DNA from: Rhynchopus euleeides
Lineage: Eukaryota; Euglenozoa; Diplonemea; Diplonemida; Diplonemidae
Length of the DNA stretch: 64,000 bases
Assembly: GCA_963210315.1 (NCBI GenBank)
Contig: OY723244.1
Location: forward strand, 2,046,001-2,110,000
Reading direction: 5' to 3'
Shown here: positions 31,437-43,308 of the stretch, piece after piece
Numbering within the stretch: position 1 is the stretch's first letter
How the letters are laid out: the number at the start of each line of letters is the position of its first letter
Notes under the pieces: generated by a model
The model's input: the letters and a program-made list of their open reading frames with translations, nothing else
What the model was told of the DNA's origin: nothing
Database searches by the model: none
Made by a program: the position numbers and the translations under genes

Positions 31437-33772
31437 CCCAAACTTGGGACCCACCGAAAAATGGACCAGATGGTGGTCCCAAATTAGGGACCGACTAACA
31501 AAGCGACCAGATGGCGGTCCCAAATTTGGGACCGACCAACAAAGCGACCAGATGGTGGTCCCAATTTTGGGACCGACCGAAAAATTGACCAGATGGCGGT
31601 CCCAAATTTGGGACCGACCCGTAAAGCGACCAGATGGTGGTCCCAATTTTGGGACCGACCCATAAAGCGACCAGATGGTGGTCCCAAATTTGGGACCGAC
31701 CGAAAAATTGACCAGATGGCGGTCCCAAATTTGGGACCGACCCGTAAAGCGACCAGATGGTGGTCCCAATTTTGGGACCGACCCATAAAGCGACCAGATG
31801 GTGGTCCCAAATTTGGGACCGACCAACAAAGCGACCAGATGGTGGTCCCAAATTTGGGACCGACCAACAAAGCGACCAGATGGTGGTCCCAAATTTGGGA
31901 CCGACCAACAAAGCGACCAGATGGTGGTCCCAAATTTGGGACCGACCGAGAAAGCGACCAGATGGCGGTCCCAAATTTGGGACCGACCAACAAAGCGACC
32001 AGATGGCGGTCCCAAATTTGGGACCGACCGAGAAAGCGACCAGATGGTGGTCCCAAATTTGGGACCGACCGAAAAATTGGCCAGATGGCGGTCCCAAATT
32101 TGGGACCGACCCGTAAAGCGACCAGATGGTGGTCCCAAATTTGGGACCGACCAACAAAGCGACCAGATGGTGGTCCCAAATTTGGGACCGACCGAGAAAG
32201 CGACCAGATGGCGGTCCCAAATTTGGGACCGACCGAAAAATTGACCCGATGGCGGTCCCAAATTTGGGACCGACCCCTAAAGCGACCAGATGGTGGTCCC
32301 AAATTTGGGACCGACCGAGAAAGCGACCAGATGGCGGTCCCAAATTTGGGACCGACCGAAAAATTGACCCGATGGCGGTCCCAAATTTGGGACCGACCCC
32401 TAAAGCGACCAGATGGTGGTCCCAAATTTGGGACCGACCCATAAAGCGACCAGATGGTGGTCCCAAATTTGGGACCGACCGAAAAATTGACCAGATGGCG
32501 GTCCCAAATTTGGGACCGACCCGTAAAGCGACCAGATGGTGGTCCCAATTTTGGGACCGACCCATAAAGCGACCAGATGGTGGTCCCAAATTTGGGACCG
32601 ACCAACAAAGCGACCAGATGGTGGTCCCAAATTTGGGACCGACCAACAAAGCGACCAGATGGTGGTCCCAAATTTGGGACCGACCAACAAAGCGACCAGA
32701 TGGTGGTCCCAAATTTGGGACCGACCGAGAAAGCGACCAGATGGCGGTCCCAAATTTGGGACCGACCAACAAAGCGACCAGATGGCGGTCCCAAATTTGG
32801 GACCGACCGAGAAAGCGACCAGATGGTGGTCCCAAATTTGGGACCGACCGAAAAATTGGCCAGATGGCGGTCCCAAATTTGGGACCGACCCGTAAAGCGA
32901 CCAGATGGTGGTCCCAAATTTGGGACCGACCAACAAAGCGACCAGATGGTGGTCCCAAATTTGGGACCGACCGAGAAAGCGACCAGATGGCGGTCCCAAA
33001 TTTGGGACCGACCGAAAAATTGACCCGATGGCGGTCCCAAATTTGGGACCGACCCCTAAAGCGACCAGATGGTGGTCCCAAATTTGGGACCGACCGAGAA
33101 AGCGACCAGATGGCGGTCCCAAATTTGGGACCGACCGAAAAATTGACCCGATGGCGGTCCCAAATTTGGGACCGACCAATAAAGCGACCAGATGGCGGTC
33201 CCAAATTTGGGACCACCATCTGGTCGCTTTCTCGGTCGGTCCCAAATTTGGGACCGCCATCTGGTCAATTTTTCGGTCGGTCCCAAATTTGGGACCGCCA
33301 TCTGGTCGCTTTCTCGGTCGGTCCCAATTTTGGGACCGCCATCTGGTCGCTTTTTTGGTCGGTCCCAATTGTGGGACCACCATCTGGTCGCTTTATTGGT
33401 CGGTCCCAAATTTGGGACCACCATCTGGTCGCTTTCTCGGTCGGTCCCAAATTGGGACCGCCATCTGGTCGCTTTATGGGTCGGTCCCAAATTTGGGACC
33501 ACCATCTGGTCGCTTTCTCGGTCGGTCCCAATTTTGGGACCGCCATCTGGTCGCTTTTTTGGTCGGTCCCAATTGTGGGACCACCATCTGGTCGCTTTCT
33601 CGGTCGGTCCCAAATTTGGGACCGCCCTCTGGTCAATTTTTCGGTCGGTCCCATATTTGGGACCACCATCTGGTCGCTTTATCGGTCGGTCCCAAATTTG
33701 AGACCACCATCTGGTCGCTTTATGGGTCGGTCCCAAATTTGGGACCGCCATCTGGTCGCTTTATTGGTCGGT
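31437..33772. repeat. 41-bp satellite with palindromic units, higher-order 779-bp repeat and internal inversion
   Basis: About 57 units of 41 bp, each holding the 18-bp palindrome GGTCCCAAATTTGGGACC and a spacer such as GACCAACAAAGCGACCAGAT. Two consecutive blocks of 19 units (779 bp) are identical or nearly so (31757-32116 repeats at 32536-32895). At about 33205 the orientation flips, and the last 13-14 units run in reverse. No frame on either strand has stops, so open frames of several hundred codons are artefacts. Confidence 0.95.
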
Positions 33773-35258
33773 GAACATCCTTCAGGATTTTGAAGGCACG
33801 TCTCACACCGGTTGGTGCTGTGTCGCATTCCAGGGGATAGTCCTTCACTTGGGTACGATTCGGCGCGACTGAGTCATCAAGCTTCATCCACCTGCCTCTC
33901 GTGGTGGCGTTGGATTTTCGCACGCTGCGCCGCATTTTCACCCGGCCGAACTCAAAAACCCAAAGTCTACTGAATATAGTCTGGCCTCTCCACAACATGT
34001 GATGGGAAAATGTTGAGGTCGGGCCATGCCAGCCCTGGCACGAGATCACTGCTCGTACCTGGGACCACCCGTGTAAAAGTCCCCCCAGGGGGGACTTAAG
34101 CACAGGTGGACCTAAACACGGGAGTGGGCTGGTCTGGAGGGTCATCAGGTGGCCGCTAGGCCACCTGGTGCCCTCCAGGTGCTGTCAGAGTCGTAAAGTG
34201 GGGTGCCAAAAGTCCATCCGGACCGGAATCACCCCCATACGACGGAAGCGGAAGAGGTCTTCTTGGTCTCCACCGTGCCACCCCCGTGTTTAAGCCCCCC
34301 CCTGGCCGAAAGTCGCCTCCAGGGGGGGGACTTAAACACGGGGGGTCCCAGGTACCCCCGAAAATTCACATTGTGTCTACAGTGTGGGGCCCGAAAATCG
34401 AGTTTTCGGTGTTGCTTTTCCACATTTGGGGTTCCCAACTTCAGGACTGTCGCGCAATTACCTCAAAAGTGGCCGAGAAACCCAGGAATTTCTTTTTTTG
34501 AAGCCAATATTTTTTGTCACAGTAGCTTAGCTGAAAAGTTGGGCGAGTCGTCCACCCTAGAGATTGCTCTGATTTTGCTTCAGGATTGCAGCATCCGGCG
34601 ACACGTGATCAAGCTATTGACACGATGTGCCAGAAAATGCTGAATAATCCCTGGTACTCACCTGAACCCAGAGAGCCTGGGAAGATAAAAAGCCGCATGG
34701 TCTCCCATGGGAACCTTTTTTGCGCGCCCAGGACGGCGAACACCCCAAAAAAGGTGTTCTTTTGCAATATTTGCGCACACCCATTCCGAAGATTTTTTTG
34801 ACAGCCACTTTAGTCAAGTAGGGTGTCCATTCCTGCCTTGACAACTCGCCTGCAAAAAAAGGGGGGAAACAGGGAAATAATAGCCTGCAAAAAAAGGGGG
34901 GGGGAGGCAGATTTTGAAAACCTCGGGAGACGGGTGCCGATTTAGGGAAAGCCCTGCACGGAAGGCGTTCACGAACTAAAAAGGTTGCAGTGGGTGCAAT
35001 GTTTTGTTCACCTACCTACACTCCACGCCCCAACGTGCAGGTGACCAGAAGGTTGCACAAACAAAACAAAAGAAACCCGGTAATCCTTTTTTCGGGCATC
35101 AGCCCTACCATTCAAGCTTCCGCAAGAAGTTCGAAGAGGGAATATTGCGTTAAAAAAACGTTGAACACCTCGCCTGCCCTTCCCCCCCTGATCCTGATTG
35201 CAGAGAGACGGGGTTGTCATCGGGACAGACCAAGCCTTGCTTGGGATTTTCCGGGACC
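33773..35258. other. Intergenic DNA with short inverted repeats
   Basis: AAGTCCCCCCAGGGGGGACTT (34079-34099, split by one base) and a related CCTCCAGGGGGGGACTTAAA at 34317-34336 form a pair of repeats followed by CACGG. G runs occur near 34860 and 34900. No convincing gene. Confidence 0.4.
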
Positions 35259-35345
35259 AGAAAGCGCCCCTTTTTACTTCACATCTACAACCGCTCTGAT
35301 GATTTTTCCTTTTTTGTTTGCTGCCTTTGACGCTTCCTCCACATA
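35259..35345 (-). repeat. Degenerate 3' terminus of a YR retroelement
   Basis: AGAAAGCGCCCC, ACTTCACATCTACAACCGCT, CTGATGATTTTTCC and TTTGACGCTTCC correspond, in reverse complement, to 19161-19235 with indels. No coding part adjoins. Confidence 0.6.
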
Positions 35346-35679
35346 CAACCCCACCCTCCCCACCCCACCCCCCCGAAACTGTTTTTACTGGGGGGGGCAA
35401 ATACTAGAGGGCCCCTCTATTATTCACCGTGCCAGCCGACGAAAATGGGGGTTTTCGGACCCCCTCCACTATTTGCTTTTTGGGGGGTGGAAATTTCGCG
35501 CTCTTGAATTTGGCATCTGTGCGGCTCGGAGTGGGGTCGTTTTGTCGGTCGACCACCTGATTTGATCCGAGTTTGGCGGGGCTGAGCGGTCTTATATGCC
35601 AAAAAAATCCACGATTTTCCAAATCAGCTGGGTCGATGTGCCAAACTTCATCTAGAAATGTGGGTCAGAGGCTGATCCT

Positions 35680-35940
35680 CAGAGGATGTGACTGGGGGCA
35701 GCGAACACCCCAGCTACCCACCCAGCGGGACCCCCTCTTTGGGTGTTCCAAAACCCCGATATTCCTCGGAACGTTTGGAATTTGTGCAGATCGTAGTGGG
35801 TCATGGTGGTAGAGGTACCAAGCTTCACCCATGAAACCTGGGTCTGGTTCAGGGACTGGTGATGGGTGTCCAAAACCCCGTTCTTTTGAACGTTTGGGAT
35901 CTGTGCGGATCGTGGTGGGGTCATTTTGGCTATGGGGTGC
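35680..35940 (-). repeat. Inverted units of the 200-bp tandem repeat
   Basis: CCACCCAGCGGGACCCCCTC, CCAAAACCCCGTTCTTTTGA and CAGATCGTAGTGGGTCA are the reverse complement of motifs in the array at 22121-23125. Confidence 0.75.
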
Positions 35941-35992
35941 CTGCGAGCACCACTTACGGATGCAAAAAACAGACTCACACCCCCCTCAATTA

Positions 35993-36686
35993 CCGTCACT
36001 CAAGTAATGTTGGTGGGGTAATAACCCACCAACTTCTTCCAGAACCCCCAAATCCACCAAATTAGTACCCCACCAACAAATCTACCCCACCAATTTATTA
36101 CCCCAATGCGCATCGCTGACTACCGTTTTCGTGGCGAACACCCAAGGGGCCCGGCTGATGGCTACGTTTTCCAGAAAATGCGTACGGCGTACCCGTGGGC
36201 GTACGGCGCCTGCATACGGCAGTCTATGTAGCACATGAGACGGCCATGTCCGCACACCAAATCGGTCGTCGACCTCAGCAGCCTTTGAGTCGGTAGTCGT
36301 ACCTTTTGCACTTGTGCGCGAAGGAACCGTCTGTGAAAGGCAAGAGCAAAGGCCACGGCTCAGCCACCTACTGGGTGGCCTACTGTGTTGAGAGACCTGG
36401 AATACCAGCCGTACGCAATTTCTGCGTACGCGTACGCAGCGCGGTTTCACAGAAAGTGCGGACGGCGTACGCATATGCGTACGCGCAGTCGGGGTGGGCG
36501 GGCAGGGGGTCCAAATCCCCACGTGCCAGAAAAAAATTGCCAAGTACAACGCGCCCTGGGGTAATAATGTTGGTGGGGTAATAACCCACCAACCTTTTTT
36601 CAGAGCCCCAAATCCACCAAATTAGTACCCCACCAACATATTTACCCCACCAATATTTTACCCCACCAACATAACTTGAGTGACGG
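35993..36686. mobile_element. Nested TA-flanked element with GGTGGGGTAATAACCCACC palindromes
   Basis: Ends CCGTCACTCAAGTAATGTTG and, on the other strand, CCGTCACTCAAGTTATGTTG; TA at 35991-35992 and 36687-36688. Next to each end are repeats of TTGGTGGGGTAATAACCCAC C. The middle (36166-36485) is a diverged copy of block C. Confidence 0.8.
36166..36485 (+). repeat. Diverged, inverted copy of block C
   Basis: The stretch has CGTACG/GCGTACGCGTACGC palindromes at both ends and a middle that matches the reverse complement of 55120-55430, including the words CTACTGGGTGGCCTACTGTG and GAGACCTGGAATACCAGCC. A frame here (EPSVKGKSKGHGSATYWVAY) is echoed in block C by EPSVKGRDKGQVPATRWVAY. Confidence 0.75.
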
Positions 36687-36791
36687 TATTCGGCCAGGTG
36701 CGCCGCCAAAACCGCCGGTTTCCATACCCCTCTATTATTTGACCCCCCGCTATTATTTGCCCCCCCCACAACTATTTGCCCCCCCCCAGTA

Positions 36792-37209
36792 ATACCGTGG
36801 AACAATCAATTCTACATTCTACTCTTTACCCCCCCCCCCGAAACTGTTTTCCTGAATGATGGGGCTGCGTGTTGGCAGATATTTGCCGCAGCTGGTAGGG
36901 CTCGCTTTGCTTTCCGCTCTCACGTCGGGCAGTGTGCTCTCACTGTTTTATACAGTAACAAAATTGCATCGGCTGCGCCTCCCGCCACCACCACCCCCTC
37001 TTCAAAAAATGTCACATTTTGGGGCCTCCCAGAAGAGCTGTTCCTACACGCACCCCGAAGGGTGCCTTGCTCGTACCCTACAACGGTGGACTCCAGCGGG
37101 GGTCGGGTAACCCTTTTCGGGAGTCTCAACGAGTGGGAGTCGAGACTCCCGCTAGCGGGAGTTTTTGGCACTAGCGGGGAGTCTATTTTCCGCCCTATTT
37201 TAGGCGAAA
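36792..37209. other. Noncoding DNA with GGGAGTC hairpins
   Basis: A C run near 36828-36838 and, at 37110-37190, hairpin-forming words GAGTGGGAGTCGAGACTCCC and GCTAGCGGGAGT. No gene recognised. Confidence 0.4.
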
Positions 37210-37319
37210 GGGGGTCTCCGCTGCGGGGTGATCGCCAGTTCATTTTGGTGCATTAGCTGTCGAATTGGCTGGCGAACTGACGAAGATTGACGAAGAAACA
37301 ACGGCCAGCGAAGACCCCC
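37210..37319. mobile_element. Family J MITE-like element, copy 3
   Basis: 110 bp, ends GGGGGTCTCCGCT and CAGCGAAGACCCCC, with AAA on both sides. Confidence 0.75.
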
Positions 37320-38266
37320 AAAGACTCCCGCTAATTCGCCCATTAAGGGGGGGTTCCCGGACTCCTGGCTGGAGTACACCGTGTATCTCTGCTGAACTCA
37401 AGCCGGAGAAGAAGAGAGGGACTGACGGGCCGTGCTTTCCCCCGGCGGAATTTTGGGGCCCACTCAGTGGGGGCCAATTTGCTCAGTGGCGAACGCTCAG
37501 TGCAGAAAAGTGAGCCGCCTTCACAAAAAAGCGGAGACAAGAACTGACACAGTTTTGACATACACAGAGCGAAGGCCCCCCCATCCCATCCCGCCCCACC
37601 CTCCACCCCCTGCGCCACAGCTATAAAGCGAAATTTCCGGCAAACCCCCCCTCCACGCTCCTTAGGAACATCACTATGGGCTCCTTTTCTTCCTTCTCTC
37701 CCCCTTTCTCTTCCCCCCGTCTCTCTCCCTCTCTCCTCACCCACCCATCTGTAGCCTCTGTCCTCCAAACCTCAAAAAAGCTGAAGCGATAGTTGGGCGC
37801 CCGGGCCTGGACAGCATTCTTGCTGTGCCAGTCGCCTGTTTTGTGGCTTCTGCCATCATCGGACACGCTGGACCCGCACTGTGTGGGCGGGGAACCCGTG
37901 TTTGATGAGTATTTGGTACCAGTGACGAGCGACGAAGCGTGGCGATGTAGCTAACTAACGAAGGAAATCGCACGACTGAAGCTTTGTGAGGATCACCTTG
38001 ACGCCACTTCACAGGGGCTTTCACAGCCTTTGACACGGGAGCGTGCGCTCAACGAAAAGTAGCCTGGCATTTTTTGCAGTTGCTGGGCAGGGCAGGTTCT
38101 CTTGTGTGTACCAATTGAAGGAAATGCTACACGCCACCCTGTTTTCCTCCTGTGATCCACCATTCTTTCTGCACTTCAGGCGAGACGCTTCGAAGAACCC
38201 CGGGAAAGGTCAGGTTTGGGTTGGGTGTTTGAAGCAGTACAGGTTCGGAGAGAAGATTCTTTCCTT
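37320..38266. other. Intergenic DNA with a diverged family N copy
   Basis: Pyrimidine-rich near 37680-37745. At 37921-38070 a diverged family N copy (GACGAGCGACGAAGCG, GGAAATCGCACGACTGAAGC, GTGCGCTCAACGAAAAGTAG). No gene recognised. Confidence 0.5.
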
Positions 38267-38350
38267 GGGGGTTTTCGCTGGTCGTTATGTCTAATTCAAC
38301 AGCAAATGCACAAAAATGCACTGACGATCACCCCGGAGCGAAGACCCCCC
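38267..38350. mobile_element. Family J MITE-like element, copy 4 (internally deleted)
   Basis: 84 bp with GGGGGTTTTCGCTGG and GAGCGAAGACCCCCC ends; the central part is shorter than in other copies and no clear target duplication is visible. Confidence 0.65.
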
Positions 38351-39581
38351 CTGACTTTATTGAGTTTTTTTTGACTTTTTCCGAGTCTGGCAGACTTTTA
38401 CAAAAAATGTCAAGAAAGGTCAAAAATCGAGGTCCCCGACCAAAAGTCTGGCAGACTCTGCCAGACTATGATGTATGGAACCAGCGGTTATCCGTCGATC
38501 GCGAGAACACCCCCCAAAAAACCCAGGTTATATCAACTGCAGATTTTCAGCTTTTTGGAAGTAGCGCACTTCCTGATTTTTGAGTAGTTTTGAACCTGTC
38601 GAGAACAGCATTTGTCTTTCAACTTACCGATCACACCCCCTCCCCGCACAATGCCCAGTGCGCCCAATATCAAGCGCGCCCGCAACACCACCTTGATAAC
38701 TTTGTGCTCTTGGGTGTCTTTGCTCAGTGTCACGTTGTGTGTCCAAGTGTGCCACCTAACAGCCAGTTGTTGGGAAGCGGCCCACCCTTCCTCACTTCTC
38801 TGCACTTCTGAGCGAAGGCCCCCAAAAACACAAGTGATTACGGTCTAACACCGTTCCCGGGACATCCTGCTGAATATTTTCTTGCGTGACTTTTTGTTTC
38901 CTGCGACTTCTTTGAGTTTTATTCCAGTCTTTTTTTTCCAGGCCTTTCAACGCAGGCACGGTGCGTGTAGGATTGGGTGCTTTCAACAAGACCCCACATC
39001 AACCCGCCCCCCGCCCCTGCCCCCACCCCTTCCCTGCTTCCTTTCCGTGTGTCGTTGCTACAGTCACCGCCATCAGGACTGACAAATGTTCCTCAATTTT
39101 GGGTGGGATACTTTCGTTCCCAAAATGGTTCGGACACGGATACACATGAGCGAATCGCAGGCCTTGGAGACCCCCCCTGCCCAGCATTGGGCTGGGGCCT
39201 CGTCGTTTTGTTCTCGGGGCCACCATCGGCATCTCTGACCACCAGGGAGGCCGCCAGAGGTCGCGCTGGGCAGCCGACAGCCAATGCTCGATCAATGACT
39301 TCGTGTATCAGTTCTCGTGCGTTAGTCTTTCGTGGACTTCCTGTACGATGCGGGTCCGCTAATCCAACATCGCCAACGATTAATGACGGGTTCCTGTGAA
39401 TTAGGCATCGTTCCCATTTTTGTTGTTCCGACAAGGATCGGTAGCTTGTGTTCACACGTGCTCCACACCCGCATCAAGCATCAAGGCAAGCAGACCACTG
39501 GCGGTAGAAGCAGCAGGTCAAGAAGAAAGGAATCTGTGTCAAAATCGTGCCAATACCGTGTCACTTCCCCCCCCCCCCCCC
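38351..39581. other. Intergenic DNA, no recognised gene
   Basis: Inverted words GTCTGGCAGACT occur three times at 38390-38466. The rest, to the C run at 39567-39580, shows no gene or clear repeat. Several short frames are open but unremarkable. Confidence 0.4.
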
Positions 39582-39667
39582 AGGCCTCTGGCTAATTCGG
39601 GTCGAACGTTAAGGTTCTCCGTGCCGGGGGGGGGAGGGGGGGGGGGCTACCCTACACGGTGGGATCT

Positions 39668-39830
39668 TGTAAATTTTACATGTATAACTACAAGTATATA
39701 CATGTATTATACATGTATAATACATGTATATGCCTGAAATATACATGTAAAATACATGTATATCAAGTAAAAATACAAGTATAATACTTGCATGTCAACT
39801 ATTATACATGTATTTTTACTTGATATACCA
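39668..39830. repeat. TACATGTATA palindromic array, left end of element 1
   Basis: ATACATGTATTATACATGTA-type self-complementary units. The same motif occurs at 44075-44137 and 44950-44978 at the right end of the element. Confidence 0.85.
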
Positions 39831-39837
39831 TGGTTTG

Positions 39838-39988
39838 ACAGAATTCTGACAGAAAAATGCCCAGAATTTCCAGATTTTTAAAATCTGCAGAATCTGAGAA
39901 ATTCTGTAGAATTCTGCAGATTCTGAGAATTCTGACAGAATTCTGACAGATTCTGTCAGATTCTGGGGAATTCTGAGAATTCTGCCAG
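39838..39988. repeat. AGAATTCTGACAGAATTCTG palindromic array
   Basis: Repeats of AATTCTG and CAGAATT fill 150 bp. A larger array of the same type is at 43340-43740, at the other side of element 1. Confidence 0.85.
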
Positions 39989-40119
39989 TGGCTTGTGGCC
40001 AACTAGCAGCAGCCTGGTATGACAGGGTAGTCATACACAGGCTATGTACAGGGTCGGCCTCGTCCTGGACCAGTCGTAGGCTTATGCTACTGTTGGTTCT
40101 CAGGACTGGCCACCACTGC

Positions 40120-40330
40120 GCGGGTCAATTTTTTGAAAAGGGGGCCTTGACCAAAGGCAAACAGTTTTTGAGTTCTTGCACCACTTCATCTCGGGACTAC
40201 TCTGATTGGATTCCTCGGATTCGTCGACACACTGTTTCAGAACTGTGCACTTCTCCATCCACACCGGCATCGGGTCACCCGCTGAATGCCGTGAGGGCCG
40301 AAGCCCAGGGTCAGATTTCGGTACAAGGCG
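40120..40330 (+). repeat. Diverged arm of the 62347-63490 foldback element
   Basis: GGCCTTGACCAAAGGCAAAC, TTGCACCACTTCATCTCGGG, ACTGTTTCAGAACTGTGCAC and CACCCGCTGAATGC follow the order of the left arm at 62375-62550 with many substitutions. A diverged piece of that element's loop lies at 40920-41060. Confidence 0.65.
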
Positions 40331-40334
40331 ATTA

Positions 40335-40696
40335 CTGGGGGGGGGCAAATACAAGCATATATGCTTGTATTAAGCGTGCCAGCTCGCATAATGCGGGGCT
40401 TTCTGGAAAAATTATAAATGGCTATACTGCGAATACAAGCATACTAAAAACCCAATTTTTGTTGACCAGGCTAATACAAGCATATATGCTTGTATTAGCC
40501 TGGTAGAAAAAATTGAAATTTTGTGGTGGAAACCCCCCAAAAACCCCAAAAATACCCAATATTTTCTACCAGGCTAATAGAAGCATATATGCTTCTATTA
40601 GCCTGAAAATTTTATATAAATCCGGATTTTCAAAATATGCTTGTATTCGCATGTATGCTTGTATTAGCATGTATGCTTGTATTTGCCCCCCCCCAG
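40335..40696. mobile_element. TA-flanked element with ATACAAGCATATATGCTTGTAT palindromes
   Basis: 362 bp, ends CTGGGGGGGGGCAAATACAA and the complement of TATTTGCCCCCCCCCAG, TA on both sides (40333-40334, 40697-40698). The interior has several TACAAGCATATATGCTTGTA palindromes, one variant with AGAAGC. End sequence shared with 35388-36789 but with a different palindrome motif. Confidence 0.8.
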
Positions 40697-40794
40697 TAAC
40701 AGGTCGTTGAGAGGTTCGCAAGTTTAAATGTACCTACAAAAGCTTCATGTACCCGTGATAGGGATTTAGTCATTGCTATAGGTGAAGATCAGAG

Positions 40795-42253
40795 CCCAGG
40801 CGGGATGTAAGACAGGGTGTCGCAGATGCAACAATGTCTCCAGAGCCACTTTGTATGCCTTTGTTCGGGATGCCCCTTCACCTGTCGCGCTTAGGTTCCG
40901 TCCAAGTTCGCCGATTCCAGTGCTTCAAGAGAGCACACAGTTCCTTCCCAGTAGTCTTCATCCTCGGTTCCGAATCATCGCAGTCCCTCGAATCCATGGT
41001 GCAGAACTAAATTCTCGAAAGGTGGTCAATGTTTTGAAAGGGGCCCGTGACCAGCGGAAATTGGAATTTTTGACCTAAACCTGCAAGTGTACTGTTGTTT
41101 AACGTTGTCCAAAGCCCCTTGCGGTGTGACAGTATATTCGTTATGTGAATATCTGTCACATGGCTATGGCAACACAGACACAGGCAAGCTGGGGAGGCGT
41201 CGCGTCCGTCGAAAAGATCATTTCTGCACAACTACCGGCATCGCAGCTACGGTAGAAGTGACTGACCCTGTTCTTGTAATCTTGACGCTGGAAAATTCCA
41301 TTCGGAAATACCAAACACATCCACTGAAAGTGGATAGAATGGGCGTCAAGACCGTGATTTTTGGGGGAGTGGACTGCCCTGTATCGTGAACCCGCTGAGG
41401 GTACAAAATACAGAACAGGGAGGCACAGGTGCAGCACAACACAGGCAGGCAGGCAGGAAACAATGGGTGCAGGTCAGACAAAATGTTCGGTGTCAATCGG
41501 CTTGGTTTGGTTTGTAGGGATGATGCGGAACACACAACCCGCACCCAACCTCCAGATTCAGCCACTGTACCCATTTTCAACCTCCAGCCTGACGTACAAG
41601 ACGACCAGGCCGTGACGGACACTGTGTTGCCTAAAAGGCGTTGTTCTCACGGAGTATAGACGCAGTTCGTCCTCACACCTCAGCAAGATACTCACCCTAA
41701 CTCACCTAAAAAGGGTGGGAAACAGCAAGGATTGGTAAACATCGTTCTTCTCAGCAGGTTGGCACAATTCATCCACACACGTTGTTTCGCTTCCTAACGC
41801 ATACATTGTCGTACCAGAGGGGGAAGCTCTTCAGTGCAGTCCCTCCGCATGTGTGGATTAACTGCCTCTGTGGTTAGAAATCACACAGTTTGTCTAGACA
41901 TCGCTTCAAGAATTCCGTACACCATAATCACCGTGACTTCTGTTTAAGTGAGTAGCTGGCTAAGGGGGGTGTCGCTAGTCACCCGTCCCGAAGGACTGCT
42001 GCCCTTATCCTTTTTTGGGGGGATTTCCCTCGAAAAATACTACGAGAAACACTTGGCATCGATGATGTGAGTGTTGCATTCAATGCCATTGAACGTTTAA
42101 AAGACAAGGCGTTGTGTGTGCGCCAAACCCGGATGACAAACCTCACGTGGTTTGGCTGATGAAGCTTGGTGTGAATGTGCGCACAGTCATAACAACAAGG
42201 CAAGGTAGATTGTGTTTGTCACCCAAAGCGCTGCCAACTATCTTTTTCACTGT
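40795..42253. other. Interior of element 1, no recognised gene
   Basis: The first 270 bp hold a diverged match to the loop of the foldback element at 62347-63490 (for example CCCTCGAATCCATGGTGC near 40985 against CACCATGGATTCGAGGGA near 62993). The remainder has no repeat or gene that I recognise. Confidence 0.4.
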
Positions 42254-42360
42254 GGGGGTCTTCGCTACGGGATGGTCGTCAGTGCACCTCGGTGTATTTG
42301 CTGTTGAAATAGTGAAAACTGACGAAGATTGACGAAGAATAACGACCAGCGAAGACCCCC
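42254..42360. mobile_element. Family J MITE-like element, copy 5
   Basis: 107 bp with GGGGGTCTTCGCTACGGG and CCAGCGAAGACCCCC ends. Flanks (TGT / TTG) are not an exact duplication. Confidence 0.75.
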
Positions 42361-42454
42361 TTGTGACAACCTTCTTGTGTGTGGTTTTGTCCCCCAAAAA
42401 GAGAACTCGTCCAGCCAGTGGGTCGCAACAAGCGACACTCACACCTTCCCATTT

Positions 42455-42558
42455 TGTAAGTTCGGCGTAGCCAACTCAGGAAACTTTTCACTGTGCGGAT
42501 CCTTGCGAACACTTCACACGCCCGGCAGGCTGGTGGGGTGTTCTGCGTTCGAAGAAGT
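42455..42558 (+). repeat. 105-bp repeat (family M), second copy
   Basis: Nearly identical to 29758-29866 (ATTTTGTAAGTTCGGCGTAG to TTCTGCGTTCGAAG), without any recombinase sequence after it. Confidence 0.8.
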
Positions 42559-43308
42559 TCGACTGTCGTTGCACCGTCACACCCCACTCACCCATCCCAC
42601 CCCGCCACCAGAGATCACACTCCAGAAGATGGGTTGCCCCTTTGCGGTGGTTTGAATGGTGGTGTCGAAAGCGATTCGCGCAAGATACTGAACGACGCAC
42701 AACACTTTTCACCCAGAAAAGGGGGGATTTGCCCTTCAATGAAAACCTGCCACACAGCCACTTAGGCCTTGCGATGCTCAAGTGCCGGTTGGACCCCTAT
42801 GTCCTTCAGGCCCCAAAGCAGGCAACGATATGGGATCAACCTCACAGGGGTGAACAACAGGGTGAACAAGGCACGGGTTTTAGTCTGATGACACACTGCA
42901 ACCTCAAGGTGACTGGCGACACCTCTCCCACAGTCTGCGGCACGCTGCCGTGGCGACAAGGCTTCCTGACATGGGAGATCGCTGCGTGGATCAACGTGGC
43001 ACCACCCGTGTGCTCGGCAGGTTGTTTCGGCACCTGCTTTCTCCGTGTCATGCTTTTCGTGAGCGTGTCAGGGATGTTGGCACACGCTGGGGAGGGTTTC
43101 ACATGATGACATAACGTACATCAGAAGCACACACCCACGTGGCGCTGTCCTTGGCAGGACTTTGAAGTGCCGCCTTGATATCCTTGTTGGATAGAACCCT
43201 CATATCACACCCTCACTCAGCTGACGAAAACCGACCCTCAAACCCGCAAAATGGGCTCAAAATTCAAAAATCCCTTTGAAAATGGGTCCAAATGTCCAAA
43301 ATAGGCCC
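42559..43308. other. Interior of element 1, no recognised gene
   Basis: A 154-codon plus frame (42642-43106) is open but has no motif I recognise. Near 43240-43310 the sequence resembles 13280-13345 and 51160-51240, which precede copies of the boundary motif. Confidence 0.4.

Larger units (their letters stand above)
35388..36789. mobile_element. TA-flanked element with CTGGGGGGGGCAAATA ends
   Basis: Left end CTGGGGGGGGCAAATACTAG, right end the complement of TATTTGCCCCCCCCCAG, TA on both sides (35386-35387, 36790-36791). It contains inverted copies of the 200-bp repeat (35680-35940) and a second TA-flanked element (35993-36686). The same ends occur at 40335-40696. Confidence 0.75.

Noticed and set aside
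31437..33772. CRISPR-like repeat array
   Set aside because: Units are contiguous with near-constant spacers that repeat every 19 units, and the setting is eukaryotic; no cas genes.
31437..33793. Open frames of up to 574 codons on both strands
   Set aside because: They follow the 41-bp satellite, which has no stop in any frame; all have the same period and no protein character.
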